Shown here: piece after piece, positions 51,883 to 60,353 of the stretch
How the letters are laid out: each line of letters opens with the position of its first letter
Position numbering within the stretch: the stretch's first letter is position 1
Source: Vibrio tapetis subsp. tapetis
GTDB taxonomy: Bacteria; Pseudomonadota; Gammaproteobacteria; Enterobacterales; Vibrionaceae
Length of the DNA: 64,000 bases
Direction of reading: 5' to 3'
Assembly: GCF_900233005.1 (NCBI RefSeq)
Contig: NZ_LT960611.1
Span: 3,286,001 to 3,350,000 of the forward strand
The notes under the pieces: generated by a model
What the model saw: the letters and a program-made list of their open reading frames with translations, nothing else
Told to the model about the DNA's origin: nothing
Database searches by the model: none
Made by a program: the position numbers and the translations under genes

Positions 51883-52212
51883 ATGTCGATCGACAACCCT
51901 ATTCCAATGCGGCTCAAAGAGGTACGCAAAAAAGCAAAGATCTCCCAAAAAGAATTGGGAGTGCGTATTGGTATCGATGAAAGTTCAGCTAGTGCGCGAA
52001 TGAATCAGTATGAGAAAGGAAAGCATACGCCGGATATCAGTACATTGAAGAAAATGGCTGACGGGCTGGGTGTGCCTCTAAATTACTTTTTTTGTGAGGA
52101 TGAAAGTTCAGCTGAACTAGCTTGCTTGATTGCGAAAATGAGTGAAGAAGAAAGAAACAAGCTAACGGCCCAGATAAAAGCAGCTAACCTTAAAACCCGA
52201 AAAGAGAAATAG
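51883..52212 (+). CDS. XRE-family transcriptional regulator (controller type)
   Basis: A 109-residue protein with an N-terminal HTH_3 domain (RLKEVRKKAKISQKELGVRIG; about residues 8-67) and a helical C-terminus. ATG 51,883 gives a natural start. Divergent from the cargo operon, with two palindromes in the shared promoter region, so it most likely represses or times the R-M operon and itself. It is the last gene before the element's right end. Confidence 0.88.
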   Translation: MSIDNPIPMRLKEVRKKAKISQKELGVRIGIDESSASARMNQYEKGKHTPDISTLKKMADGLGVPLNYFFCEDESSAELACLIAKMSEEERNKLTAQIKAANLKTRKEK

Positions 52213-52231
52213 AAATAGCTAATGCAGTCGA

Positions 52232-52306
52232 TATTTTTCTGGAAACTGAGACTACCTAAACTCAATTTTTAGGAAAAATAGCAAAAGATAGCTATTTTTC
52301 TGGAAA
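52232..52306. repeat. direct repeats and stem-loop at the right end of the element
   Basis: TATTTTTCTGGAAA occurs at 52,232-52,245 and 52,293-52,306. A 10-bp stem GAAAAATAGC/GCTATTTTTC spans 52,273-52,300. The CTGGAAA word is shared with the terminal motifs at both element ends, suggesting accessory binding sites. Confidence 0.6.
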
Positions 52307-52333
52307 AGGCTATCACGCCTTATCATTTAAACC

Positions 52334-52364
52334 TTTCCAGATTTATTTCAGAAACCACCTGTGT
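52334..52364 (-). repeat. right terminal inverted motif of the element
   Basis: On the minus strand ACACAGGT (52,364-52,357), 11 bases, then TAAATCTGGAAA (52,345-52,334), the same two words as the left end but with a spacer 8 bases longer. Confidence 0.72.
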
Positions 52365-52441
52365 TGGTAATATGGGACCATGAGATAATCAATTAAAATT
52401 CAAAGGGTTAAACAGATATCTCTTTGATTTTAATGACAATG

Positions 52442-52475
52442 AAAAAGCCATGGACTATCCGCCCATGGCTTTTTT
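52442..52475. terminator. terminator of dpaL
   Basis: Stem AAAAAGCCATGG / CCATGGCTTTTT with an A-run on one side and a T-run on the other, 20 bases after the dpaL stop. Confidence 0.88.
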
Positions 52476-52494
52476 GTATCAGTAACTTCGCATG

Positions 52495-53667
52495 TTAACT
52501 ATGGGCACCGCTCCAAACGATGTCACGATAACGCTCGGCGTTAGTATCACCTTCTGTGCTAAACAGCATAACAACCGCGTCTTGATTTAAACCAAGCTCA
52601 TCACGAGTGGCTTGATCTGCCCCTTCACGACATAACTTGTACAGCAACCCTAACGTGATAGCACCAGACTCACCACTGATGATTTGACTGTCGCCGGCAA
52701 GCGGATTACCCAACACTCGCATACCCGTAGCGGATACACTATCGTCTACAACAGCAAAGTGATTACTGCAATCTTTTAGAACAGGCCAAGTAATCGGGTT
52801 AGGTTCACCACAAGCAAGACCTGCCATAATTGAGTTCAGCTCACCGGATACGTTAACGATCTCGCCTTTTGAACCTGAGCGGAAGATACAATCAGCAGCA
52901 GAAGGTTCCGCGATAATCGTTTCGAAACTATCCGCTCCAAGCTTATCCGCTAAGTAACCTAAAATGCCGCCCGCCATTGCCCCGACACCCGCTTGCAACA
53001 ACACATGCGTTGGCGATCCAAATTCAAACTGCGCAGTTTGCTCGACGGCTTCGTCAGCCATGGTCATGTAACCTTGAGAAATCCAGGTTGGAATTTCTTC
53101 ATAGCCATCCCACGCCGTATCTTGTACTAGCATCCAGCCATTGTCTTGCGCTGTCTGATTCGCCATACGCACAGTGTCATCATAATTTACGTCAGTAACG
53201 ATGCACTCAGCGCCTAACCCTTGAATTCGTTTAACGCTCGCTTGAGCGGAACCCTTTGGCATGTACACAACAGCCTTTTGGCCCATCTCTCTTGCGGCCC
53301 AAGCCACACCAGTGCCGTGATTCCCGGCGGTTGCAGTGGTAAATACCAATGGCTTATCAAGTTTAGAGGCAACGGTTTTCAGGTTGATTTCCGAGATATC
53401 AATACTTAGATGCTTAGCCAATTGACAGCCAAGAGCATATGAACCACCGAGTACTTTAAACGCATTGAGACCAAAGCGCTTTGACTCGTCTTTTACCAAA
53501 ATAGCTTTTACACCCAACTGTTTCGCTAAGTTAGGTAACGAAACCAAAGGCGTTGGCTGATAACCTTCAATTTGACGGTGAAATTCACGCGCTTGCAGAG
53601 CTTGTTTAGCAGTAAATAGCTCGCAGATTTTACCAGTGTAGAATGAGTTTTTTGATAGTTTTAGCAT
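52495..53667 (-). CDS. dpaL: diaminopropionate ammonia-lyase
   Basis: PLP enzyme that converts 2,3-diaminopropionate to pyruvate and two ammonia. The 390-residue protein has the PLP lysine in VKDESKRFGLNAFK, the phosphate loop in TAGNHGTGVAWAA, QAGVGAMAGG and a C-terminal SGESGA segment, very close to E. coli YgeX. ATG 53,667 is chosen over GTG 53,676; neither has a strong ribosome-binding site, so the start is uncertain by three residues. Followed by a clear terminator. Upstream are ridA and the regulator, all minus strand. Confidence 0.93.
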   Translation of the reverse strand: MLKLSKNSFYTGKICELFTAKQALQAREFHRQIEGYQPTPLVSLPNLAKQLGVKAILVKDESKRFGLNAFKVLGGSYALGCQLAKHLSIDISEINLKTVASKLDKPLVFTTATAGNHGTGVAWAAREMGQKAVVYMPKGSAQASVKRIQGLGAECIVTDVNYDDTVRMANQTAQDNGWMLVQDTAWDGYEEIPTWISQGYMTMADEAVEQTAQFEFGSPTHVLLQAGVGAMAGGILGYLADKLGADSFETIIAEPSAADCIFRSGSKGEIVNVSGELNSIMAGLACGEPNPITWPVLKDCSNHFAVVDDSVSATGMRVLGNPLAGDSQIISGESGAITLGLLYKLCREGADQATRDELGLNQDAVVMLFSTEGDTNAERYRDIVWSGAHS

Positions 53668-53745
53668 AGGGCACACTTCAATACAGGCTGAAATTGCGAC
53701 AAGGCCATCAGAGCTTAAAAGCTAATGGCCGAATATCGATACGAA

Positions 53746-54129
53746 TTATTTGATGTAAGCAATCGCTTCTACTTCTACCAATGCATCTTTCGGTAGTCGA
53801 GCCGCTTCAACACAAGAACGCGCTGGCGCATTTTCAGTACCAAACACTTCGGTATACACTTCATTAAACGCGACAAAGTTTTCCATGTCAGATAGGAAAC
53901 AGGTCGTCTTAATTACCGTATCCAAAGACGCACCACTCTCTTCTAATACTGCTTTCAAGTTAGCCAAAGACATGCGAGCTTGTTCTTTAATACCGCCTTC
54001 TACAAATGCCATTGTTGTTGCATCAAGCGGTAACTGGCCTGATGTAAACGTCAGATCCTTGAAAGTCATACCTTGAGAGTATGGGCCAATTGCTGCAGGT
54101 GCTAGATCAGTATGGATTTTAGTTTTCAT
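53746..54129 (-). CDS. ridA: RidA-family reactive-intermediate deaminase
   Basis: Hydrolyses enamine/imine intermediates such as 2-aminoacrylate that are released by PLP lyases. The 127-residue protein starts MKTKIHTDLAPAAIGPYSQG and has the signature APARSCVEAARLPKDALVEVEAIA with the conserved Arg and Glu. ATG 54,129 has AGAGAAG upstream; 32 extra upstream residues are hydrophobic and not family-like. Placement beside dpaL fits removal of the aminoacrylate made by that enzyme. Confidence 0.93.
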   Translation of the reverse strand: MKTKIHTDLAPAAIGPYSQGMTFKDLTFTSGQLPLDATTMAFVEGGIKEQARMSLANLKAVLEESGASLDTVIKTTCFLSDMENFVAFNEVYTEVFGTENAPARSCVEAARLPKDALVEVEAIAYIK

Positions 54130-54157
54130 AACGCTTCTCTTTAATTTAATCGTATTT

Positions 54158-54835
54158 TTAAGATCTAAACTCGCGTATGTATTTATAAATAGCATGGCGA
54201 GTAATACCAAGGCGATCAGACACAAATGCTGTCGCCTCTTTTAGTTCGAAAATACCGTTTTCAAGCAATTGCTTAGTGATGGCTTTGTTTCGACCTTTTA
54301 AATTAACTGACGCATCATTTTCAACTTCATAAATCGCATGCTCAAGCGCTTGCTCAATCACTTCCGTAGTTGAAGCTCCAAAGTTCTCATGCACCCCTAC
54401 AGGTGAGTGAGCCATATCTGGCATTAAAGTTTTGATGATCTCAGGAAAAGGGTGCGACAAATTCATATTGATACAAAAAAGACCAATCGGTTTACCACCC
54501 TCACCAGCCAGAACGCAGGTTGTCGATTTCAACAAGGAACCATCTTTACTGGTAGTAAAATAGCTTTTTGGTGTTACTTCTCCGGTACTTTCGAAAACAC
54601 TCAACATCTTCAAACCCAAATCCGTAATCGGCGACCCTACTTTTCTTCCCGTATGGTGCCCATTCACTATTTTTACGACTGACTTTTCGAAACTCTCAAA
54701 CGAGTGAATAACAACTTCACAATGCGGACCAATAAAGTCTGCAATGGTTTCGGCTAGCCGAAAATTCAGTTCTAGATGTTTCCTGTCACTGTCTGTGAAT
54801 TCCACATTGAATGACTTATATGCTGATGCGTTCAT
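54158..54835 (-). CDS. YheO-like PAS/HTH transcriptional regulator
   Basis: A 225-residue regulator with an N-terminal YheO-type PAS domain (about 20-130; FIGPHCEVVIHSFE, NGHHTGRKVG) and a C-terminal HTH_22 (about 175-225; FELKEATAFVSDRLGITRHA). Members often sit beside D-amino-acid or diaminopropionate genes. The start lies 327 bases from the divergent M24 gene, in a gap with repeated TTAACTTTA words that may be its operators. Confidence 0.88.
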   Translation of the reverse strand: MNASAYKSFNVEFTDSDRKHLELNFRLAETIADFIGPHCEVVIHSFESFEKSVVKIVNGHHTGRKVGSPITDLGLKMLSVFESTGEVTPKSYFTTSKDGSLLKSTTCVLAGEGGKPIGLFCINMNLSHPFPEIIKTLMPDMAHSPVGVHENFGASTTEVIEQALEHAIYEVENDASVNLKGRNKAITKQLLENGIFELKEATAFVSDRLGITRHAIYKYIREFRS

Positions 54836-54849
54836 TTTAGACCACTACT

Positions 54850-55036
54850 GTTAACTTTAACTGCCAATTATTATCCTCGTAAGCCTGATGCTTTTCAAGT
54901 TGCCAATTAACTTTATGTAACTATAAGACTATACATTCCCGTCTCCGGCAACTACAAAGTTACATAAAAGTGCCCAAAATTGATCAAAATCAAGATTATT
55001 TTCGGTTTTTACTCACTTCAGGACACTAAAGTTAAC
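54850..55036. promoter_or_regulatory. repeated operator-like words in the divergent promoter region
   Basis: GTTAACTTTA (54,850-54,859) pairs with its exact complement TAAAGTTAAC (55,027-55,036). TTAACTTTA recurs at 54,907-54,915. TTTATGTAACT (54,912-54,922) is inverted as AGTTACATAAA (54,958-54,968), and TGCCAATTA occurs twice (54,862-54,870 and 54,901-54,909). The gap has no gene, so these are candidate binding sites for the YheO-like regulator. Confidence 0.6.
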
Positions 55037-55162
55037 CGCAAGATCGTGGTCACATTATTTAACTAAAATATCAGTAAGATGCTCAGCCATACCGTAAACA
55101 AAACTGAACTATAAGAGTAAGCCCCTAATGGCTCACTTAATAAAAATAGAGTAGGAATTCCA

Positions 55163-56329
55163 ATGACTGACTATCTTAATCGTGGCTTCGCACAAGCCGA
55201 ATTTGAAAACAGAACATCACGCGCTCAAAAAATCATGCACGAACAAAAGCTCGATGCGATGATTTTTACAACAGAACCTAACGTTCGTTACTTTACTGGT
55301 TTTCATACCCAGTTTTGGCACAGCCCTACTCGCCCTTGGTTCGTCATTGTTCCAGCAGAAGGCAAACCTATTGCCATTATTCCTGAAATCGGTGCGAGTG
55401 GTATGGCAAGCACATGGGTCGATAACACCATCACTTGGCCTTCCCCGCGCCCTGAAGATGATGGCATTAGCCTAGTCGCGAGCGCACTTAACTCTTTGCC
55501 TTGTCGTCACGGTCGAGTAGGTGCCACTTTAGGCATTGAATCTCACCTACGTATGCCTGTTAACAACTACCTGAAACTCACCACCATGGTGAAGAAAGAC
55601 TTTGTTGATGTATCACTGGCTATGCACGAACTTCGTCAAATCAAATCTCAAGCTGAAATCGAAAAAACGCGCGAGATCTGCCGCATCACCAATATCGGCT
55701 TCAATAAAATCCCTGATTACGCTAAAGCAGGCATGACTGAGCGCGAAATCTGTAAGCAATTTCGAATCGATATGTTGCTAGAGGGTGCAGATGAATGCCC
55801 TTACATCATTGCAGGATCAGGCCCTGATGGTTACGACAGCATCATCATGGGACCAACCGACCGAATCATTGAATCGGGTGATGTACTGATCATCGACACT
55901 GGTGCTGTTCGTGACGGCTACTTCTCTGATTTCGACCGTAACTGGGCATTTGGCCACGCCAGTGAGCAAACCAAAGCTGCGTATCGCGCCACTTATGAAG
56001 CAACAACTAAAGGGTTTGAAGCCGCAAAACCAGGTGCAACGACAACAGACATTTACAACGCAATGTGGGGAGTACTTGAAGCAAATGGCGCTCTTGGCAA
56101 CGACGTCGGTCGACTCGGTCACGGCTTAGGTATGGAGCTAACAGAACGTCCATCCAATACCGCTACTGATAATACCGTTCTAAAACCAGGCATGGTCATG
56201 ACACTTGAACCAGGAATGGTGTACGCACCAGGTAAATCTATGGTGCACGAAGAAAACATCGTGATCACCGAAGACGGTGCGGAATGGTTAAGCGAGCGAG
56301 CTGAGCCTGAGCTAATCGTGATCAAATAA
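55163..56329 (+). CDS. M24-family metallohydrolase (Xaa-Pro peptidase/ectoine hydrolase-like)
   Basis: A 388-residue pita-bread-fold enzyme. The N-terminal creatinase-like domain spans about 1-155. The C-terminal M24 domain has the metal ligands in DTGAVRDGYFSDFDR (two Asp), GHGLGMELTERPS (His), TLEPGMVY (Glu) and VHEENIV (Glu). The family includes prolidases and the ectoine-ring hydrolase DoeA, so the substrate could be a dipeptide or a cyclic or acylated diamino acid. GTAGGAATTCCA precedes the ATG. First of three plus-strand genes. Confidence 0.86.
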   Translation: MTDYLNRGFAQAEFENRTSRAQKIMHEQKLDAMIFTTEPNVRYFTGFHTQFWHSPTRPWFVIVPAEGKPIAIIPEIGASGMASTWVDNTITWPSPRPEDDGISLVASALNSLPCRHGRVGATLGIESHLRMPVNNYLKLTTMVKKDFVDVSLAMHELRQIKSQAEIEKTREICRITNIGFNKIPDYAKAGMTEREICKQFRIDMLLEGADECPYIIAGSGPDGYDSIIMGPTDRIIESGDVLIIDTGAVRDGYFSDFDRNWAFGHASEQTKAAYRATYEATTKGFEAAKPGATTTDIYNAMWGVLEANGALGNDVGRLGHGLGMELTERPSNTATDNTVLKPGMVMTLEPGMVYAPGKSMVHEENIVITEDGAEWLSERAEPELIVIK

Positions 56330-56393
56330 CAATAAAAATGTGGCTGAGTGGCAACGCTCAGCCAAAACAATATTAATGCAGGGAAACATTAAA

Positions 56394-57371
56394 ATGAACA
56401 CAACAAACAGAGACACAATTTTGGGTTGGACTGCTGCAATTGCAGTTGCCTTTATCTGGGGAGTGACAGGCGTTGTATCTAAACCACTTTCTATGGCCGT
56501 AGATCCAATGACATTGGTATTTTTCCGCTACGTTACTGCGGTAATCGGCTTGTCTATTATCTATTTCTTTACTTCTAGAAACAAAAGCTTGAGCGAAGAC
56601 TTAGGTTCTTCTCTGAAAATTGATACCAAAGATATCGGGCGTATTGCTCTTTGCGGTATTGTGGGACAAGGTGTTTTCTCTCTCTTCAACTTCCTTTCAC
56701 TTTCTCACATTGGAGCCACTGAAAACGGGGTTATTCAAGGCATGCAGCCCTTTGCGACCGTATTCTTTGGCATGATGTTCATGAACTTTCGTATGAACAA
56801 AATCCAATGGGGCGCGTTTATTGCTTCAGCTGTCTGTATCTACGCAATGAGTGTTGGTCCAACAAATACCATTGAAGGGGGCACTCCGTTACTCGGTTAT
56901 GTTTATGTGACTTGCTCTATGCTTGCGCTTGCTTGGACTGCTCATCTACGTGCTAGCCTAGCAGACAAATATGGCTCTGTCGTATCCATGCTTTATCAAT
57001 ACATTTCTGTTGCTGTCATGGGTATCATCGTAGTAACTACAATGGGTCTAGACCTATCTCAAATCTACATTATTTTCTCAAGTCCACTGCTGATTGGCTT
57101 ACTGATCTTCTTGGGTACAGGTATTTCTGGTGGTAGCTATTTAGTTCAGCTATACGCGTTTAAACGTATTGGTGTTGAAAAAGCAACAATGGCGCTTAAC
57201 CTAATGCCGCTTGTCGGCTATATCGTGGCAGTACTAACGTTAGGCGAACAAATGGCGCTTGGAAAAACAGTTATCGTATCTCTCATTGTTGTTGCGCTTT
57301 ACGTATTCACAAAATACGAAACGAGAACTGCCCCAAAAGATGAGCAAAAGCTAGAAACTCAAAAAGCATAA
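56394..57371 (+). CDS. EamA/DMT-superfamily transporter
   Basis: A 325-residue, ten-helix inner-membrane transporter with two EamA repeats (about 10-155 and 170-310). ATG 56,394 has AGGGAAA about 9 bases upstream; the longer frame from 56,340 is not transporter-like. It lies between the two hydrolases, so import or export of their substrate or product is likely. Substrate unknown. Confidence 0.87.
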   Translation: MNTTNRDTILGWTAAIAVAFIWGVTGVVSKPLSMAVDPMTLVFFRYVTAVIGLSIIYFFTSRNKSLSEDLGSSLKIDTKDIGRIALCGIVGQGVFSLFNFLSLSHIGATENGVIQGMQPFATVFFGMMFMNFRMNKIQWGAFIASAVCIYAMSVGPTNTIEGGTPLLGYVYVTCSMLALAWTAHLRASLADKYGSVVSMLYQYISVAVMGIIVVTTMGLDLSQIYIIFSSPLLIGLLIFLGTGISGGSYLVQLYAFKRIGVEKATMALNLMPLVGYIVAVLTLGEQMALGKTVIVSLIVVALYVFTKYETRTAPKDEQKLETQKA

Positions 57372-57432
57372 TCTTTATCGTAAATTAGAAGGTGGGCTCT
57401 TGTTTTGAGCTCACTTTTTGCTGGAGAACACT

Positions 57433-58584
57433 ATGACACTAGAACAAACCGTAATCGAATGGCGTCGCCACCTACATCAGTTTCCTGAATTTGGCACTGA
57501 GGAGTTTAAGACCGCAGAATTTGTCGCAAATAAGTTGAACGAATTTGGCTTGGAGGTTCATACCGGCATTGGTGGTACAGGTGTTGTGGGTATTTTGAAG
57601 AATGGCACCAGTGAACGTACAATCGGTTTACGAGCTGATATGGATGCCTTGAGAATTCAAGAAGCCAATACTTTTTGCCATGCTTCTAAACACGAAGGCG
57701 CGATGCATGCATGTGGCCATGATGGACACACGGCCATGTTATTAGGTGCAGCTCGTGAGCTAGCACAAAATAAGAATTTTGACGGTACGGTTTATTTCAT
57801 TTTCCAACCAGACGAAGAGCGCGGAACAGGCGCTAAAGCCATGATCGCTGATGGTCTCTTCACTCGTTGGAACATGGATGCAATTTATGCCATGCATAAC
57901 TTACCAGGTATACCTGAAGGACAGTTTGTTACTCGCCCTGCCTCACTTATGGCCAGCGAAAGTAGTTTTGAAATTGTCATCAATGCAACGGGCGGCCACG
58001 CCGCCATGCCCCACATGGGAACAGATCCGATCGTTGTAGGCGCTCAAATAGTCACCGCGTTACAAACCATCGTATCAAGAAACTTAAGTGCCATTGATGA
58101 AACAGCAGTGCTATCAGTGACCAATTTTGTAACGAACGGCACGGTTAATGTCATTCCATCTCAGGTAACGATTACTGGTGATACCCGTAGCTTTACAGAC
58201 CAAGCCTTACATAAGATAGAAGCCGCTATCGAGCGTGTTGTTGCTGGTCAATGTATGTCGGCTGGTGTTGACTACCAATACAACTTTAACAACAGTTTCC
58301 TGTCGATTATTAACTCGCCAAACGAAACCACTCATGCCGTTCGAGCAGCTCAAGCTACGGTTGGGGCAGATCGAGTTAATGGCAATTGCGAGCGCTTTAC
58401 CATCAGTGAAGATTTCTCGTTCATGCTCCGTGAAGTAAAAGGATGTTATGTATTGGTTGGCAACGGTGTTGGTGAGTGCGGTGGAACGGCTCTGCATAAT
58501 CCATACTATGACTTTAATGACAATATAATCAAAGATGGCGTAGCTTTTTGGAATACGCTCGTTCAGCAACAGCTTCCAGCTTAG
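57433..58584 (+). CDS. M20-family amidohydrolase (N-acyl amino-acid deacylase type)
   Basis: A 383-residue zinc enzyme. Metal-ligand regions: ACGHDGHTAML (His/Asp, about residues 94-104), PDEERGTGA (Glu pair) and NLPGIPEGQ; dimerisation domain about 175-290. This is the hippurate hydrolase/IAA-amino-acid hydrolase branch, which cleaves N-acyl amino acids. GGAG lies 6 bases before ATG 57,433. Last gene of the plus-strand trio, followed by a terminator. Confidence 0.9.
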   Translation: MTLEQTVIEWRRHLHQFPEFGTEEFKTAEFVANKLNEFGLEVHTGIGGTGVVGILKNGTSERTIGLRADMDALRIQEANTFCHASKHEGAMHACGHDGHTAMLLGAARELAQNKNFDGTVYFIFQPDEERGTGAKAMIADGLFTRWNMDAIYAMHNLPGIPEGQFVTRPASLMASESSFEIVINATGGHAAMPHMGTDPIVVGAQIVTALQTIVSRNLSAIDETAVLSVTNFVTNGTVNVIPSQVTITGDTRSFTDQALHKIEAAIERVVAGQCMSAGVDYQYNFNNSFLSIINSPNETTHAVRAAQATVGADRVNGNCERFTISEDFSFMLREVKGCYVLVGNGVGECGGTALHNPYYDFNDNIIKDGVAFWNTLVQQQLPA

Positions 58585-58608
58585 TATTAACATCACCTAA
58601 GTCATTCT

Positions 58609-58636
58609 AAGCCCCGCAATTTGCTGGGCTTTTTTG
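58609..58636 (+). terminator. terminator of the M24-EamA-M20 operon
   Basis: Stem AGCCC-CGCAA / TTGCT-GGGCT followed by a T-run, 25 bases after the M20 stop. Confidence 0.85.
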
Positions 58637-58703
58637 TGACTTTTTTATGCTTTCCGCTACAATGCCTCGGTTATTGAATATCAACCAAGGAATGATTGTA
58701 CCG

Positions 58704-59231
58704 ATGAATAAATCCCTACCTTTACTTTGCCTCAGCGCTGCCATGCTGGCTTCCAACGCGCACGCTCAAAGTGCATTGACTACTTATGGTGACATTGCTC
58801 AAATTGGTATTCCGCTAACAGCAGGAGCGATCTCCTTGTATAAGGGAGACAAAGAAGGGTTTGTTCAACTAGCAGAAGGCGCTCTTTACACCGTCATTGC
58901 CACCCAAGGGCTAAAGTATGCGGTAAATGCGGAGCGCCCTAACGGTGGAGAGCACTCTTTTCCATCAGGGCATACCTCTGCCGCCACTCAAGGCGCAGCC
59001 TACTTGCAGTTTCGTTATGGCGCGGCTTATGGGGTTCCTGCCTATGCTGCAGCGGCTCTAGTTGGCTATTCGCGAGTTGAAGGTGAGTATCACCACTGGC
59101 GTGATGTCATCGCTGGTATGGCATTAGCCACAGGCATTCAATATGCTGTGACTGAGGCGGGGTACTCGATTACCGTTCATCCTTATTTTGCCGACAAAGA
59201 AACCGGCATTTTTGCACAAATGAATTTCTAA
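58704..59231 (+). CDS. PAP2-family phosphatase, periplasmic or membrane-associated
   Basis: Type 2 phosphatidic-acid-phosphatase-like enzyme, 175 residues, with a signal peptide (MNKSLPLLCLSAAMLASNAHA) and all three catalytic motifs: KYAVNAERP, SFPSGHTS and YSRVEGEYHHWRDV. No transmembrane helices beyond the signal are obvious, so a soluble periplasmic or outer-membrane-associated form is likely. ATG 58,704 fits the signal peptide, though AAGGA lies 12 bases away. Convergent with the SPOR gene. Confidence 0.87.
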   Translation: MNKSLPLLCLSAAMLASNAHAQSALTTYGDIAQIGIPLTAGAISLYKGDKEGFVQLAEGALYTVIATQGLKYAVNAERPNGGEHSFPSGHTSAATQGAAYLQFRYGAAYGVPAYAAAALVGYSRVEGEYHHWRDVIAGMALATGIQYAVTEAGYSITVHPYFADKETGIFAQMNF

Positions 59232-59270
59232 CTCTGATAGCCCGATTTTATCGTCGCTATCAATCCAAGA

Positions 59271-60245
59271 TTAAGGTTCGATACACAAAACATTAAGTAG
59301 TGAAGAACCTTTCAATTGCGTTACCTTGCCATTGGTAAAGAACCCTTGATTACTATCACCCCAGTAAGGTAAATGGATGGGCCATTTGTTCTTCACTAAC
59401 TCGCCAGAATCGAGAATAGCTTGCCACTCTTCGTTCTTAGCAAGTCTCATATCTAACTTATGACATAACGCCTGAGCCGACTGATAGTTCATACGATTCC
59501 AAGCTCTGTCGTATTCCATATAGAAGGAGTTGTTATCTTCTAGTACGTAAGGCACCACATAAGTATGTATACCTAACTTTGATTGACGTCGTATTTCAAT
59601 ATCACCACTAACCATCTTAGCGGGTTTGGCTAATTTTTCTGGTTCAGCTTGTTTGCTTGCAATCGGTTTGTTCTTAACCGGTTTGTTAGCAGCAACCGCA
59701 TCCGGTTTTTTGGCCGTGACTTTCTGAGGAGTAACGGGGGCTGCAACTAAAGCCGCTTTTGGCATGGGCTTTGATGAAGCTGATGTTTGTGGTTTGGCAG
59801 GCTCTGTCTTCCCCTTCTCTACCACCTCACGAACAAAGGCATCTTTATAGGCCGTCAGCTGACGAACTTTGATTTTCTCTTGATTTGCGGTTGCAAAGTC
59901 TTCATACGGGCCAATCAAGCAGCGATATTCTCGTCCTTCTTGCTTCATCCAAACGTCGGTCGAAATTTTTTGATAAATACGTTTCGCACCCGTAAGCGAC
60001 ATTGGCTTAGTCAAAATCCCACACTGTATCCAAAAGAGCCCTTGAGCGTTTTGCGGCTTTTTTTTGCCCCATACACCATTGCCGATAGGACAATTGCCTT
60101 TCAACATCGGTAATTCATTTTTTGACACTTGGACCGCGTCGCAGAGATATTCCTCGTCAGCCATTGCCTTCCCTGTAGGTAAAGCAAGTGCGCACAACAA
60201 TGCCAATACTGGCAACGCCACTTTAGCTGTCAACTTTCCGTCCAT
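59271..60245 (-). CDS. SPOR-domain-like exported protein
   Basis: A 324-residue secreted protein. A signal peptide (MDGKLTAKVALPVLALLCAL ... KAMA) is followed by a SPOR-like segment (about residues 50-135; QCGILTKPMSLTGAKRIYQK, LIGPYEDFATANQEK), which in other proteins binds denuded peptidoglycan. Then comes a P/K/A-rich linker (about 145-205) and a C-terminal domain (about 210-324) of unknown function with conserved Trp and Cys. ATG 60,245 is chosen because GGAG is 7 bases upstream. Two or more cysteines in the mature part may form disulfides. Confidence 0.75.
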   Translation of the reverse strand: MDGKLTAKVALPVLALLCALALPTGKAMADEEYLCDAVQVSKNELPMLKGNCPIGNGVWGKKKPQNAQGLFWIQCGILTKPMSLTGAKRIYQKISTDVWMKQEGREYRCLIGPYEDFATANQEKIKVRQLTAYKDAFVREVVEKGKTEPAKPQTSASSKPMPKAALVAAPVTPQKVTAKKPDAVAANKPVKNKPIASKQAEPEKLAKPAKMVSGDIEIRRQSKLGIHTYVVPYVLEDNNSFYMEYDRAWNRMNYQSAQALCHKLDMRLAKNEEWQAILDSGELVKNKWPIHLPYWGDSNQGFFTNGKVTQLKGSSLLNVLCIEP

Positions 60246-60283
60246 AGCAAACTCCGCATTCATCAATATAATGTTTTTCATGC

Positions 60284-60313
60284 AAAAAAAGAGCCGTAAA
60301 AATACGACTCTTT
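60284..60313 (-). terminator. terminator after dppC
   Basis: Stem AAGAGTCGTA / TACGGCTCTT (one G:U) with a 4-base loop, followed on the minus strand by seven T, 41 bases after the dppC stop. Confidence 0.88.
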
Positions 60314-60353
60314 AGTTTACGAACATTTTTGATTGAAAATCAATCGTCTTGGA

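Larger units (their letters stand above)
31744..52364. mobile_element. 20.6-kb SE-like integrative element carrying a type I R-M island
   Basis: Bounded by inverted motifs ACACAGGT plus TAAATCTGGAAA at both ends, starting 18 bases after gor and ending 131 bases before dpaL. The four-gene recombinase operon at the gor end has the order of the intA-tfp-intB-srap core of strand-biased circularizing integrative elements described in Vibrio (recalled from literature). Cargo is a single minus-strand operon with an XRE regulator at the far end. Exact attachment points are inferred to within a few bases. intB is frameshifted, so the copy may be immobile without help. Confidence 0.8.

Noticed and set aside
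52273..52300. Stem-loop as terminator of the XRE gene
   Set aside because: The stem is very AU-rich and is followed by only a short T-run before CTGG; it is better grouped with the end-repeats of the element.
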